Below are positions 34,130 to 45,313 of a DNA stretch of 64,000 nt, one piece after another; the stretch's first letter is position 1, and every line of letters begins with the position of its first letter. The notes beneath the pieces are model-generated. The model searched no databases and had not been told where the DNA came from. It was given only the letters and a program-made list of their open reading frames with translations. The stretch is from Clitoria ternatea (Eukaryota; Streptophyta; Magnoliopsida; Fabales; Fabaceae). Position numbers and translations under genes: made by a program. The DNA lies in contig CM075669.1 in assembly GCA_037962975.1 (NCBI GenBank), positions 84,674,001 through 84,738,000 on the forward strand, in the 5' to 3' direction.

Positions 34130-34860
34130 TCCAGTGGAATTACACTTCCCAGACAAATCGAACTGGGGCATCACCCCAGAATCATTTCCTTCTCGCTCAA
34201 GGGGCAGCTCCCTGAGGTTTCAAAGCAAATAGTTCAAATTGGGGCATCACCCCAGGTTCATTCTCTTTTGCCTAAAGAGGCAGTACCCCGAACCATCAAT
34301 CCTCCTCTAGTAGAAATACATTTCCTAAACAACTTAAACTGGGGCATCTCCCCAGATTTCTTTTGTTCATTCAAGGGGTAGTTCCCCAACAACCTTTAAA
34401 TCACCTCCAAACTGGGGCATCTCCCCAGATTTCTTTTGTTCTAGCCAATTTCCAAGAATCCCTCCAATCATGTCAAACTGGGGCATCACCCTATGTTTCT
34501 CCTTTCTCAATCGAGGGGACGATTCCCCATGTTCCTCCTCTTACCGTCGAGGAGACGATTCCCCAAGATTCTCTAAAATCATGTCAAACCGGGGCATCAC
34601 CCCATGTTTCTCCGTTCGCAATTAAGGGGGCGATTCCCCATGTCTCTCCTCCTACAGTCACAGGGGATGTTTCCCCGAGATTCTTTCAAGAACCTTCAAA
34701 CTGGGGCGTCTCCCCAGATTTCTTTTATTCTGGCCTTTCCCCAAGATTCCTTCAAACCATCTCAAACTGGGGGGCATCTCCCCAGGTTTCTTCTGTTCCA
34801 TGTCAAGGGGCAATTCCCCAAGAACCTTCAATTATGTCAAACTGGGGCATCGCCATGAAC
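34130..34860 (+). repeat. Array of GGGG-N5-CCCC hairpins
   Basis: Nine copies of AAACTGGGGCATCACCCCAG or near variants (about 34164, 34241, 34340, 34411, 34479, 34588, 34700, 34764, 34840) are mixed with other GGGG-five bases-CCCC units: GGGGTAGTTCCCC, GGGGACGATTCCCC, GGGGCGATTCCCC, GGGGATGTTTCCCC and GGGGCAATTCCCC. Loops vary while the stems hold. Spacing is about 35-110 bases. ORFs of 84-170 codons here are by-products. Confidence 0.8.
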
Positions 34861-34884
34861 CTTGAAGTCCAGTAAGTTAAGGTT

Positions 34885-35025
34885 GGACGAGACGTCCTAT
34901 TAGCTCCCCCAACCTTTGCATTTCCTGCCAGCAGTGAGTTAATTTGGACGAGACGTCCTGTTAGCTCTCCCAACCTTTGCATTTCATGCCAACAGTGAGT
35001 TAATTCGGACGAGACGTCCTGTTAG
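34885..35025 (+). repeat. Three 60-bp tandem units with GGACG-AGA-CGTCC hairpin
   Basis: Units start at 34885, 34947 and 35007. Each has GGACGAGACGTCC (5-bp stem, 3-base loop) followed by TATTAGCTCCC or TGTTAGCTCCC and, between units, CAACCTTTGCATTTC and a GCAGTGAGTTAATT-type phrase. The hairpin type recurs in U5 of the same element. Confidence 0.85.
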
Positions 35026-35044
35026 CTCCCCCCTAATCTTTACT

Positions 35045-36905
35045 TTCCATTCGCCTATTCAGGCATTCTTTCCCGTCTGATAGCCTATCAAGGCATCCTT
35101 TATCTTTCCAACCGCCTATCGAGGCATCCGTTATTTTCCAGCCGCCTATCAAGGCATCCTTTATTTTCCAGCCGCCTATCAAGGTATCCTTTACCTTTCC
35201 AGTCGCCTATCAAGGTATCCTTTATTTTCCAGCCGCCTATCAAGGCATCCTTTACCTTTCCAGTCGCCTATCAAGGCATCCTTTATTTTCCAGCCGCCTA
35301 TCAAGGCATCCTTTATCTTCCAGTCGCCTATCAAGGCATCCTTTATTTTCCAGCCACCTATCAAGGCATCCTTTACCTTTCCAGTCGCCTATCAAGGCAT
35401 CCTTTATTTTCCAGCCGCCTATCAAGGCATCCTTTACCTTTCCAGTCGCCTATCAAGGCACCCTTTATTTTCCAGCCGCCTATCAAGGCATCCTTTATCT
35501 TCCAGTCGCCTATCAAGGCATCCTTTATTTTCCAGCCGCCTATCAAGGCATCCTTTATCTTTCCAGCCGCCTATCAAGGCATCATTTATCTTTCCAGCCG
35601 CCTATCAAGGCATCCTTTATCTTTCCAGTCGCCTATCAAGGCATCCTTTATCTTCCAGCCGCCTATCAAGGCATCCTTTATTTTCCAGCCGCCTATCAAG
35701 GCATCCTTTACCTTTCCAGTCGTCTATCAAGGCATCCTTTATTTTCAAGCCGCCTATCAAGGCATCCTTTACCTTTCCAGTCGCCTATCAAGGCATCCTT
35801 TATTTTCCAGCCGCCTATCAAGGCATCCTTTATCTTCCAGTCACCTATCAAGGCATCCTTTATTTTCCAGCCGCCTATCAAGGCATCCTTTACCTTTCCA
35901 GTCGCCTATCAAGGCATCCTTTATTTTCCAGCCGCCTATCAAGGCATCCTTTATCTTCCAGTCGCCTATCAAGGCATCCTTTATTTTCCAGCCGCCTATC
36001 AAGGCATCCTTTACCTTTCCAGTCGCCTATCAAGGCACCCTTTATTTTCCATCCGCCTATCAAGGCATCCTTTATCTTCCAATCGCCTATCAAGGCATCC
36101 TTTATTTTCCAGCCGCCTATCAAGGCATCCTTTATCTTTCCAACCGCCTATCAAGGCATCCTTTATCTTTCCAGCCGCCTATCAAGGCATCCTTTATCTT
36201 TCCAGTCGCCTATCAAGGCATCCTTTATCTTCCAGCCACCTATCAAGGCATCCTTTATTTTTCCAGTCGCCTATCAAGGCACCCTTTATCTTCTAGTCGC
36301 CAATCAAGGCATCCTTTATTTTCCAGCCGCCTATCAAGGCATCCTTTACCTTTCCAGTCACCTATCAAGGCATCCTTTATTTTCCAGCCGCCTATCAAAG
36401 CATCCTTTATCTTCCAGTCGCCTATCAAGGCATCCTTTATTTTCCAGCCGCCTATCAAGGCATCCTTTACCTTTCCAGTCGCCTATCAAGGCACCCTTTA
36501 TTTTCCAGCCGCCTATCAAGGCATTCTTTATCTTCCAGTTGCCTATCAAGGCATCCTTTATTTTCCAGCCGCCTATCAAGGCATCCTTTATCTTTCCAGC
36601 CGCCTATCAAGGCATCCTTTATCTTTCCAGTCGCCTATCAAGGCATCCTTTATCTTCCAGCCGTCTATCAAGGCATCCTTTATTTTCCAGCCGCCTATCA
36701 AGGCATCCTTTATCTTCCAGTCGCCTATCAAGGCATCCTTTATTTTCCAGCCGCCTATCAAGGCATCCTTTATCTTCCAGTCGCCTATCAAGGCACCTTT
36801 TATCTTCCAGTCGCCTATCAAGGCATCCTTTATTTTCCAGCCACCTATCGAGGTACCCTTTACTTTTCAATTGCCCACGAGGGCAACCTTTACTTTCCAG
36901 TCTAC
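35045..36905 (+). repeat. 30-bp minisatellite, about 60 copies
   Basis: Directly adjoining units of 29-31 bases, consensus GCCTATCAAGGCATCCTTTA followed by TYTTYCAGYC. Units alternate between CAGCCGCC and CAGTCGCC forms and between TTTATTTTCC, TTTATCTTCC and TTTACCTTTCC. Rare variants such as GGCACCC (35459, 36034, 36272, 36491) recur, pointing to duplication of multi-unit blocks. Each unit has an inner TGCCTT/AAGGCA dyad. ORFs through it on both strands (60-133 codons) are accidental. Tandem arrays in this position are known from Tat/Ogre elements and can seed satellite DNA. Confidence 0.96.
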
Positions 36906-37171
36906 TGGGGGTCAATCCTGATCTCATTACCTCCTGTTAACTAAAAGACCATTTTTCCCTGTCCATTCAAAAAAAAAAAAGAAGAAGAGAAGAAGAGAAA
37001 CAGAAGTGGAGAATGCTCGTTTTAAGAAAAAGAAAAGTCACACTGACTCGTGATTGCCCACACCATCAGTCGCTATACCGATCAAGAGGTCCCACTTGGC
37101 CCCCTACATCGGTGTTCATATCTTTACTTCCTTTTCACTTCAAAAACACAGAAGCTTCGTGTTTCTTTTGT
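36906..37171 (+). other. Spacer between minisatellite and polypurine tract
   Basis: About 270 bases with an A-rich run (36969-36981) and no gene; it ends in purine-rich DNA. Confidence 0.6.
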
Positions 37172-37191
37172 GAAAAAGAAGTAAAGAGGGG
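37172..37191 (+). promoter_or_regulatory. Polypurine tract of the Tat/Ogre element
   Basis: GAAAAAGAAGTAAAGAGGGG, interrupted by a single T, four bases before the 3' LTR start TGTGAACACC. It would prime plus-strand DNA synthesis. Confidence 0.8.
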
Positions 37192-37195
37192 CATC

Positions 37196-40100
37196 TGTGA
37201 ACACCTCTTTTGGTCCGGTCCAAGTAGAATGAATCTTTTCATACTGAATTCTAATTCAGAGTGGTCAAATTCGAATAGAATGGCTTCAAAATAATCAGAA
37301 TCGAGCGAAATAACTTAGAATGAAGCTTTTCCAAGTGAAATACAGCCCTGTTGGAGGCAAATCCGATTGGAACGACTCAAAAATGATCACATCTGAACAG
37401 GATGACTCAGGTTAAAGCATTTCTGAGTGGAATACAGCTATGGTGGAGATAAATCCGAGTGAAAAAACTTAAAAAAGAGTCAAATCCGAGTCAAAATGAA
37501 GCATTTCCGAGTGGAATGACTCAAAAATGATGAAATCCGAGTGGAATCACTAAGAATGAGTCATTTCCGAGTGAAATGCTCCCTGTTGAAGTTGAATCCA
37601 AGTGGATAGCCTCCCTGCCAAGCCAGTCCGAGTGGATTATGCCCATTTTCAAGAGGAGTCCGAATGAAATGACTCAGGATGAGTCAATTCCGAGTAAAAT
37701 GCTTCCTTATCGAAGGTGAATCCAAGTGGAAGGCTCTCTGTCAAGCCATTCCGAGTGCAAATGTCCAAAAATCCAATTTCCGAGTGCAAAAAAAGAAGGA
37801 TCCGAGTAAATCCTTCAAGCGTTGAAGTTTCTGTGTCACTTTTGAAGAGATTCCGAGTGAATAATCCCGGCTGAAGGAATTCCTAGTGTTGTTCTTCAGT
37901 TAGAACCAACTGAAGCATTCTCAGTCAACACTGAGTGAGTACTCCCACTCAAACCCGAGCCAATTTCCAATCGGTTTCCGAGTGAGACTTCAGTCAGTCA
38001 GCCACCTTTCCCGAGTCCTTTTGGCCAATCAATTCTTCTCATCTCGAGTCCATTTCCACCAATTTCTGAGCCATGATTAAATCTTTTCTGAGCCATTTTA
38101 ATCGGTTCCGAACTTCACTCATCTGAGTCCTCCTTTACCCATTTCCGAGCTATTTCAATCGGTTCCGAGTCCTCCTTTACACTCAACCTCCGAGTCCTCC
38201 TTCAAACCTTTCCCGAACCCATTTACATCAATTTCCAGTCGGAACCGACTGGCAATTCAGTCGGTTTGCTTCTTCAAACCTTTCCCGAGCCCATTTCCAT
38301 CAACTTCCAGTCGGAATTGACTGGCAATTCAGTCAGTTTGCTTCTTCAAACAAGATCCGAGTCAATTTCAAGTCGTTCTCCTCAATTTTCAATCGGCTCC
38401 GAGGCTCTTTCTCTCATTTCCGATTGAATGTCTCACTGCAACCACAAACCGAGTAAAACCACTCGGAAAGGAGTATTCTCACTCGGCCTTCTATGGGGAA
38501 TGCCTCATTCCACTCGGAATTCACTCCCAGTGTAGATGAATACTGATTGGGAGGTTGATCCGAACCGTTATCACTCGGATTTCACCATTCTAACTCGGAT
38601 TTCAATATCCTCACTCGGAATTTCACTATCCTCACTCAGAATTCCACCATTTTCACTCGGATTTCCAACATTTTCACTCGGTTTTCCATAATTCTCAATC
38701 GGATTCCCACCAGGTCCCCCTGTTAGACCGTGCTGACTTGGATTCCACCACCCAAGTGGATCCAGGAATCCTGGGGGTGGCAGACAAGTGGCAAACAGGG
38801 TGGAAGTGGGGGGAATTAAAAATTCCCACCCAGCCGTTGTCCCCCACTTCACTCTGAGTGGAGGCCTGAGCTGGCATTCCACTGGGAAGTGGAAGCCTGA
38901 GCTGGCCTTCCACTCAAGCCAGCCTATAAATAGGCAAGAGGAAGGACAGCTGAGGGGGAGGCATTCAGAGGAGGAAAACTCTGCCAAAAAATCCTTCGTG
39001 CTCTCTTCTCTCTCACACCAATTCTTCTCTTCTTCTCCTTCCATCACTTCTCATTCTACATACACCCTCTCTCCCACCGTACTCTCCCTTTCCTTTCCCC
39101 CTCTAAAGACCAAACCACACACACACACCTCACGGTCACTTCAATCTGTCTCCTCAACCCATACACCGTCCAGCTTCCTCTCTCTTCTCCTTCCAACCCA
39201 CGCCACACCGTCTAAGCCAGCTCCACACCGTCCAGAATCCCTCTCCTCGGTCAGTCTCACTCGGCAGTCCACTTCTCACTCGGTAATCCTCTTTCCATTC
39301 AGTTTCCTTTATTTCCACTCGGATTTGCACCGTTTCACTTGGATTTTTACTGTTTCAGTCAAATTTTCACTGTTTCACTCGGTTTCTGCTATTTCCACTC
39401 GATTTTCCTCAATTTCACTCGGATTTTTCCCATTCCACTCGGTTTTTACCATTTTTACACGGTTTTCCTCAATTTCACTCGGAATTTTCCCATTCCACTC
39501 GGTTTTTACCATTTTTTACTCGGTTTTCCTCAATCTCACTCGGTTTTATGCTTTTCTCACTCGGTATTTCATTTTTTTACTTGGTTTCTTCCATTTCCAC
39601 TCGGTTTTTCCCATTTTCACTTGGTTTTTTCCCTCTTTCTCACATGGTTTTCTCTTCTTCCCCTTAGTTTTTGTTCATTTTTCCTCTGTTTTCCGAACTT
39701 ACTGTGGAAAATAAATGCTTCCTATGCTTTCTTTCAAATCTAAATAAAAATTAAAAAGAAAAGGAAACAAATCTTTTCTAAAACAGTGTCGTATGGGAGC
39801 ACTCCCGTCTACACAACCTCTTTAGGATTCATACACGTGCGAAGAACTCCGCCTTGTATGAGTTCCCAGTCTCAATGACATCCACCATCATTTCCCAAGT
39901 CTTTTCCTAAAAGAACAACATTCAGAACTACGTAACCCTGATTTCTTGATAATTCAAGAATACGTAGGAGCAGGATTTCAATTCCTGTCGGGCCCATCTC
40001 TCTTATTCCTTTTTGCTGATTTATTCCCTTACTTTCATGTTTCTTTCATAAATGTTCTTTTTTTGGTTACTTCCGTGAAAATCAATTTAGACGTGACGTC

Positions 40101-40664
40101 TTGTTGATTTCCCCCTAGTTTTTTTTTGTTCAAACCTCGCCACAATTCATAGGGAAGGGATACTTAGGACAAGACGTCCCGCTTATCTCTTTCCTATCCC
40201 TGTCTTTTTTATTCAAGGATGTATAATTTAGGCGTGACGCCTTATTAGCATTCTCTTCCTTTCTCTGTCTCATATCGAAGTTAAGTTTAATTCGGATGAA
40301 ACGTCCCATTGACCTCTCTTCGACATTCCATGTTTGTAGAGTTCTCTCACTCCATTCTGTCTTTTTTAAAATAAAAAAAGATACAACAATAAAAGGGAAG
40401 AAATAAAATATCTTTTGTAAGGCTATTTATGTTGCGCATTTTCAATCTTGGTACTGTTTTTGGACAGGCGATGTAGGGTGCTAATACCTTCCCTACTCGT
40501 AACCGACTCCCGAACTTGAATCTCAATTTTTAACCAGTGCTTTACTGAACCTAGTTTTTTTCCAATGTTTTTCCTATGGATAAAAATGTTAGTGGCGACT
40601 CCCTGTTTCATTCCATACCATTCTCTCTCTTTCTCGCCACGCCATCGCGATTTAGGTTGCGACA
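37196..40664 (+). repeat. 3' LTR of the Tat/Ogre element
   Basis: Aligned base for base with 25139-28606. The differences seen are mostly transitions, often in CCGAGTG/CACTCGG (for example CCGAG to CCAAG or CTGAG), plus a few one-base indels. The outer end GGTTGCGACA is followed by TATGT. The ORF at 38788-39714 is the same low-complexity by-product as in the other LTR. Confidence 0.95.
38925..38932 (+). promoter_or_regulatory. TATA box of the 3' LTR
   Basis: TATAAATA at the position equal to 26868 in the 5' LTR; it could drive read-out into the DNA to the right. Confidence 0.75.
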
Positions 40665-40779
40665 TATGTGTTTCGAGGAAGAGATCATGAGGATATGTTA
40701 GAGGACGTACCTCCGTCAAGAGAGTTAAGCCTCTATCCTGATTCAGGGCCTGTGATATTAAGGACGAGAATGCGCTCAC
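40665..40779 (+). repeat. Continuation of the interrupted LTR (see 23936-25138)
   Basis: After the TATGT copy the sequence continues with a coding-like stretch: 40669-40779 reads GRDHEDMLEDVPPSRELSLY and on to RTRMRSL in one frame, one base out of phase with the frame before the insertion. It stops at the next LTR, which begins TGTAACATCCC at 40780. Confidence 0.5.
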
Positions 40780-43757
40780 TGTAACATCCCAAATTTTATA
40801 ATTAATTAATTAAATAGAGGAAATAAATAGATTAAGTATGGGAAATAAGTATTTGAAGTCCCAAACAAATAGAGAAAACTAATTGGACATCCCTTAAATT
40901 AATATGACTTATCCAGGAAATACCATCATCGTTTAACCGACGAAAATGTACAGATAAAGTGCAGAGATGAGTTAAATGTACGGAGATACATTAGATAAAT
41001 ATTAGAAATGATTATTTATGCCTAAAAAAATTAAGCTAAATTAATTTAGGTATTTATTAGATTTATCGTGAATTATTTACGATTCATCGATATCATTTTA
41101 ACGTCAGAAACGTCCGGTCCAGGAATATACTTTAAATGAGCTATTTTAAAAAATAAATGTCAAGAATTAGAAAACACTAAAATAATTATGTTTAACACAA
41201 AAATAAACCCAGAAAATTTCTAGACAATTAATTATGCGGAAAGGGGGGCCCGGGTAGCCAAAACGCGATGAATTCTTCCATTTCTCCTGGGGTGGCCGTG
41301 TGGTGTTTATGGGTTGATTCCATAATAGATTTTGGGCCTTGGAGCCAAAAAATTTAAATGAGTGGCAATGTTGTAAATACCAAAACATGAAAAATTGCAT
41401 TTCCTTCTTCCCCCCCCCCCTTCTCATTTTCATGAAACAGCCTTCTCCTTCTCTTAAGACCAAAAATGCCACTATCTTTTCATCCCTTCACAAGCAAACC
41501 GAAAACCATAGCAAGCCATGGAAGATTCTTGAAGCATTTTTAAAGTTTCATGAAGAAAAAGCTTGGTAAGTGTCATGGAACCCTTCAAACCTTTGTCGTT
41601 GTTCTTCTTCTCCTTATTTCTATATTTGTATCTTTTCCTCCATGTCTATGGTCCAAAACCAAAAATCACCCTCTCATTTTTCCCTTGAATATTTTGAAAT
41701 TTTAAGGCAAGGAAGACATTGTTGGACCTTTGGAAGCATTGGAAAGCTTGGAATTCCTTCTTTCCTAATTTTCTTGTATTCTTGAGTTAGGGTTTGAAGT
41801 AACTTGGAGTAAGTTCTAAAACACTTGCTAACCTTTAAATTGATGGCTTGAAGTTTAGGTGATTTTGATGGAGACTTGAATTTGGTTGAAATTGGTAGTT
41901 TAAAAATGATTTAAATGTTAGAAAATATGGTTGGTTGATGTTGGTGATGCATTAATTGCAAAATTAAAATAGAATAAGTTAGGGGAAATTTTCATTTAAG
42001 AGCTTGAATGTTTCATTAATGGCACTAAAATAATTATAGGACTTGGATTAGTGTTTTTGAATTGATTTAGTGTTGTTGACATGGAAAATAGAATTGTTAG
42101 TAAGCTTTAAATGTCTCTTAAAGTGAGAAAATAGTAACAAAGTGTCATAATTGGTTCTATAAGTGTATAAGCCTAGTTAGAATGCTTGAGAAAATATTGT
42201 TGGATATGGATTAGTATTTATCATGGTTGTTAAACAATTATTGGTTGAAAAAGTGTAGTATTTATGGTGAATTTAATGAAGGACATAGATGATTTATAGG
42301 AAATAAATGTGTCATTGATTTAGAAGACCTTGTTGGAACATAGTAAGATCTAAAAGGGTATTTATTGAGTTTGGGAAATGCCATTGAAAGTGATTGGTAA
42401 TTTTAACATGTTACTTTGTCAAAGAGTCTAAATTAAGATTTTAGAACTAATGGTACCCTTTACCTTATGCATGCTTGTTAGTGAATAAAAATGAATTATT
42501 AGAAGTGTTATAGCATTTGTTAATGGTTGGAAATAATTATGGTTTAATGAATAGGAAGTTAGTATCTAATAAGTGAGGAAAACTTGGTCTTGGAAATTAT
42601 GGATAAGCTAGTACAAGTGTGGAAATTATTGTTAGTGGTGAGACAACATTTATGGAACTTAATTAGCATGCTAGTGAGGATTGGATAATTGTTTGGGAGG
42701 AAAAAGACTTAGTGTTCTAGGTGATGTTGTGTAAGAGTTATGTGTTGGGTGAATGATAAGTCTTACTAATAACTTAGAATGATTTAATTTAGCATAGACA
42801 TCCCTATAAATGGGGTTAGATATTTTAATGGATGAAAAACAAAGTTGGCAAAATTGTTTGTAACAAAGAACTTGTTACTTTCTAGGATAAAAATATTACA
42901 AATGATTACAATGATGTGGAAAATTACTTAGAAGATTTGTAAACCTTAATGAATAATTATTGAACACTTGACAAAATTGTAGACAGCGTTTTAGACCTTT
43001 AAAGTATTGGAAAATATTGAAAAAGGGAACAAAATTTCTAAAATCACAAAGATAAAAATTTTATAAGTTTAGTATGATATTGCATATGTGATAGGCATAA
43101 TTGTTAACATCAAAGTAATTTTAGTTTGGTGTTTGATGTAGTGCTACAATTACTTAATGTTGGACTTGACAATTCAAACAAAGCAGGACTGTCTAACTCT
43201 ATGAAGTACTTCTCTTAAGGTAGGAAAGGAGTGTATTTTCTAAATGCATGTGTGATATTTTTTGATAATATAAATATTGGTGTATACATGCATGTTAGCC
43301 ATGAATGGTTATACTACCTCTTGTGTATGAAATTGTATAAGATTGATTCTTGTTGATGATTGGATTTTGGATTGGCAATATGACAATACATTTGGAATAT
43401 ATTTGTTTGATATGCTCTCTTGATTTCCATGTGCGGTTGATATTGACATGACTCCTTGGCTATTATATTGTGGATGGTGTAAATTGATGCCTTAGAGATT
43501 TTGTGAAAAATCATATGCCTTGGAGAGTAGCATAATTGGTTGCATGCTATTGACAATAATTTTGAATGTACTGTGTATCCTTAAGTAAGAGCGTATTAGA
43601 TTCTTGTGAAGCCGAGGGTAGCATATGCATCCTTGCATTTCATGGTATATGACCTTAAGGTACCCAAGAGGGATTGAAACCTATGGATGATACAATTAAG
43701 AGATATATTTAGAATTTGTGGGCACTAAATAGTTGTGTTGTTGTTACTGTTACCTCC

Positions 43758-43801
<44 letters not shown>

Positions 43802-44150
43802 CATTGTACAAGTGAGATTGAGGATTATTAATAATGGACTTAGTGACATACTAGGATGTCCTTGGATTGCAATTTAAACATAACATGGTAGCATTGTATC
43901 TAGGTGTGCGAATTTAGTGTAATGAGATATGATCATGTGATTAAAATCATAGAGATGTTGAGTCAACTTAGAAAATAGGCAAGTGTTACTAATGAGTCCT
44001 TTTGGAACCTATTTCTAAAAATCCATTCGTGCTTTTGAACTAATTTAAATATTCCATAAATATATGTTTAGTAATTATGTGATTAATTATCTTAAGTAGG
44101 TATTTATTTAAATTTCACACCTTCTCATATCATCATATATGAAATGGGTC
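40780..44150 (+). repeat. Tekay/Del-like LTR, plus orientation, right end not found
   Basis: Starts TGTAACATCCCAAATTTTAT, the start usual in long LTRs of Tekay/Del chromoviruses, and goes on with AT-rich sequence without ORFs, as in LTRs of 3-5 kb. The five bases before it are CTCAC; I find no ...ACA-CTCAC to the right. A poly-C run (41412-41422) and pyrimidine-rich DNA at 41400-41480 lie where the promoter and leader would be. No primer site or internal region is seen; probably a solo or truncated LTR. Confidence 0.6.
43762..43799. repeat. (AT)n microsatellite, 19 units
   Basis: A perfect run of about 38 bases of alternating A and T. Confidence 0.97.
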
Positions 44151-44499
44151 ATTAAATAGATCCAGCAATGATAGTTAAAATTTTAATTGTGGTGTTCTTC
44201 TTCCAACAGTTGTTTTGATCATGAAAAATTTATCCTAATTTTCATTATCCAAATATTGATAACATTAACATTATTTATTGGATTAAGGGCACCATACTTG
44301 ATAACCCCTGAGTGTGTTCCCTTGGATGAGGAAATACCAGGGCAAAATAAGAAGGAAATGGTGATGGAAGGAACTAGTGATGACAACCTCCCTAACATGG
44401 TTTTGGAGCCTATGAAAAAAGAAGATGATGATGATGATGACCCTAACTTCACACCCTAGGATAATCAATTAGGATTCTTGCAGAAGAAGGATAAGCGTG
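44151..44499 (+). other. Unassigned segment with a short acidic ORF
   Basis: The frame 44187-44459 encodes 90 residues, hydrophobic at first, then PYLITPECVPLDEE and an acidic end with six Asp from a GAT repeat (44422-44441). I recognise no family, and no similar protein is encoded elsewhere in the window. It could be the end of the LTR to the left, which in these families can hold coding-like scraps, or nothing. Confidence 0.25.
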
Positions 44500-45278
44500 A
44501 AGTAAGGAAGAAATAAAAGTATAGTTAGAGTTCTGGATTGGACCTTCACATGGACAGTCTAGTTGTCTCCATGATATATGAATTCTCTTGAATTCCTAAG
44601 GGAAAAGTGGATCTTCATCTTGAATTTCCTTAGATCTACACTTTAGGACTCCAAATCTTGAAGAATAAATGCTAAAAATAGGTAGTGGAGGTGGAGGCCA
44701 TGACGTATTAGGTGAGGAAATGAAGGTTTACGCTTTAGGAAATCCTACATCTAGGCTTCAAGGTCAGAAGAAATGGAAGGAATTGAAGAGGCAAGGGTAG
44801 AGCTATGGTGCTGCCACTCTCAAAGCTTGAGAGATAAGGTCAATATGGTTCACCACCTTAGGGAGGAATCCCAAAGGATAAGAACATGAAAGAGAGAGCT
44901 AAGCTCAATTTTCTAGAGAGAGGTCACACTCTATCTCACTAAAACTTTCTTAAAATTCAACTTATGTTGTAATTACAAAAGAAATGAGGTATATATACCT
45001 CCTAGGTAGAATTCAGTCAACTAATGGGCCTTGGAGATGCTCTATGACCCAATCCTAATTACCTACAATAATGGCCTAAAATAGAAGCCCAAACAAGAAA
45101 GGAGTAAACTACAAGGCCCAAAAGTGGCCAAAAACTCAATGGCCATGCAAGGCCTAAACTAAAACCTATTTCCTAAATCTAATAGACTCCTAAAAATAAT
45201 ATTCCTGACAAAACTATTTAAAAGTGCAAAGAATGGCCTAAAAGAGGCCCAAGTGAGACCCAATGGCCAAGGTCCTCA
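44500..45278 (-). repeat. LTR of the truncated chromovirus
   Basis: On the minus strand it starts TGAGGACCTTGGCC after a GGGGAGGGGGAGCATAA tract (45279-45295). A TATA-like GGTATATATACCTC lies at about 44989-45002. It resembles 9990-10390. The far end is not fixed. Confidence 0.55.
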
Positions 45279-45313
45279 TTATGCTCCCCCTCCCCAAGAA
45301 GATTTATCCTCAA

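Larger units (their letters stand above)
25139..40664 (+). mobile_element. Complete Tat/Ogre-lineage Ty3/gypsy element without pol, 15.5 kb
   Basis: Two LTRs of 3468 and 3469 bases, both TGTGAACACC...GGTTGCGACA, frame an 8.6-kb interior. The five bases TATGT stand on both sides (25134-25138 and 40665-40669), a target-site duplication. The primer site TGGCGACTCCGCTGGGGA two bases after the left LTR is the tRNA-Arg-type site usual in Tat/Ogre elements. Inside are gag, small pol relics, noncoding arrays and a polypurine tract. RT, RNase H and integrase are absent, so it must have moved with enzymes from a relative. LTRs differ by scattered substitutions only (by eye in the order of one to two percent), so insertion is recent. 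Confidence 0.93.

Noticed and set aside
34363..34875. 170-codon ORF with repeated QTGASP units
   Set aside because: By-product of the hairpin array; no start context or family.
35045..36905. Regular 30-base repeats like a CRISPR array
   Set aside because: Units adjoin directly with no unique spacers; it is a minisatellite in a plant retrotransposon.
36539..36940. ORFs of 67-133 codons on both strands with repeated peptides
   Set aside because: Frames through the minisatellite; the unit length is close to a multiple of three.
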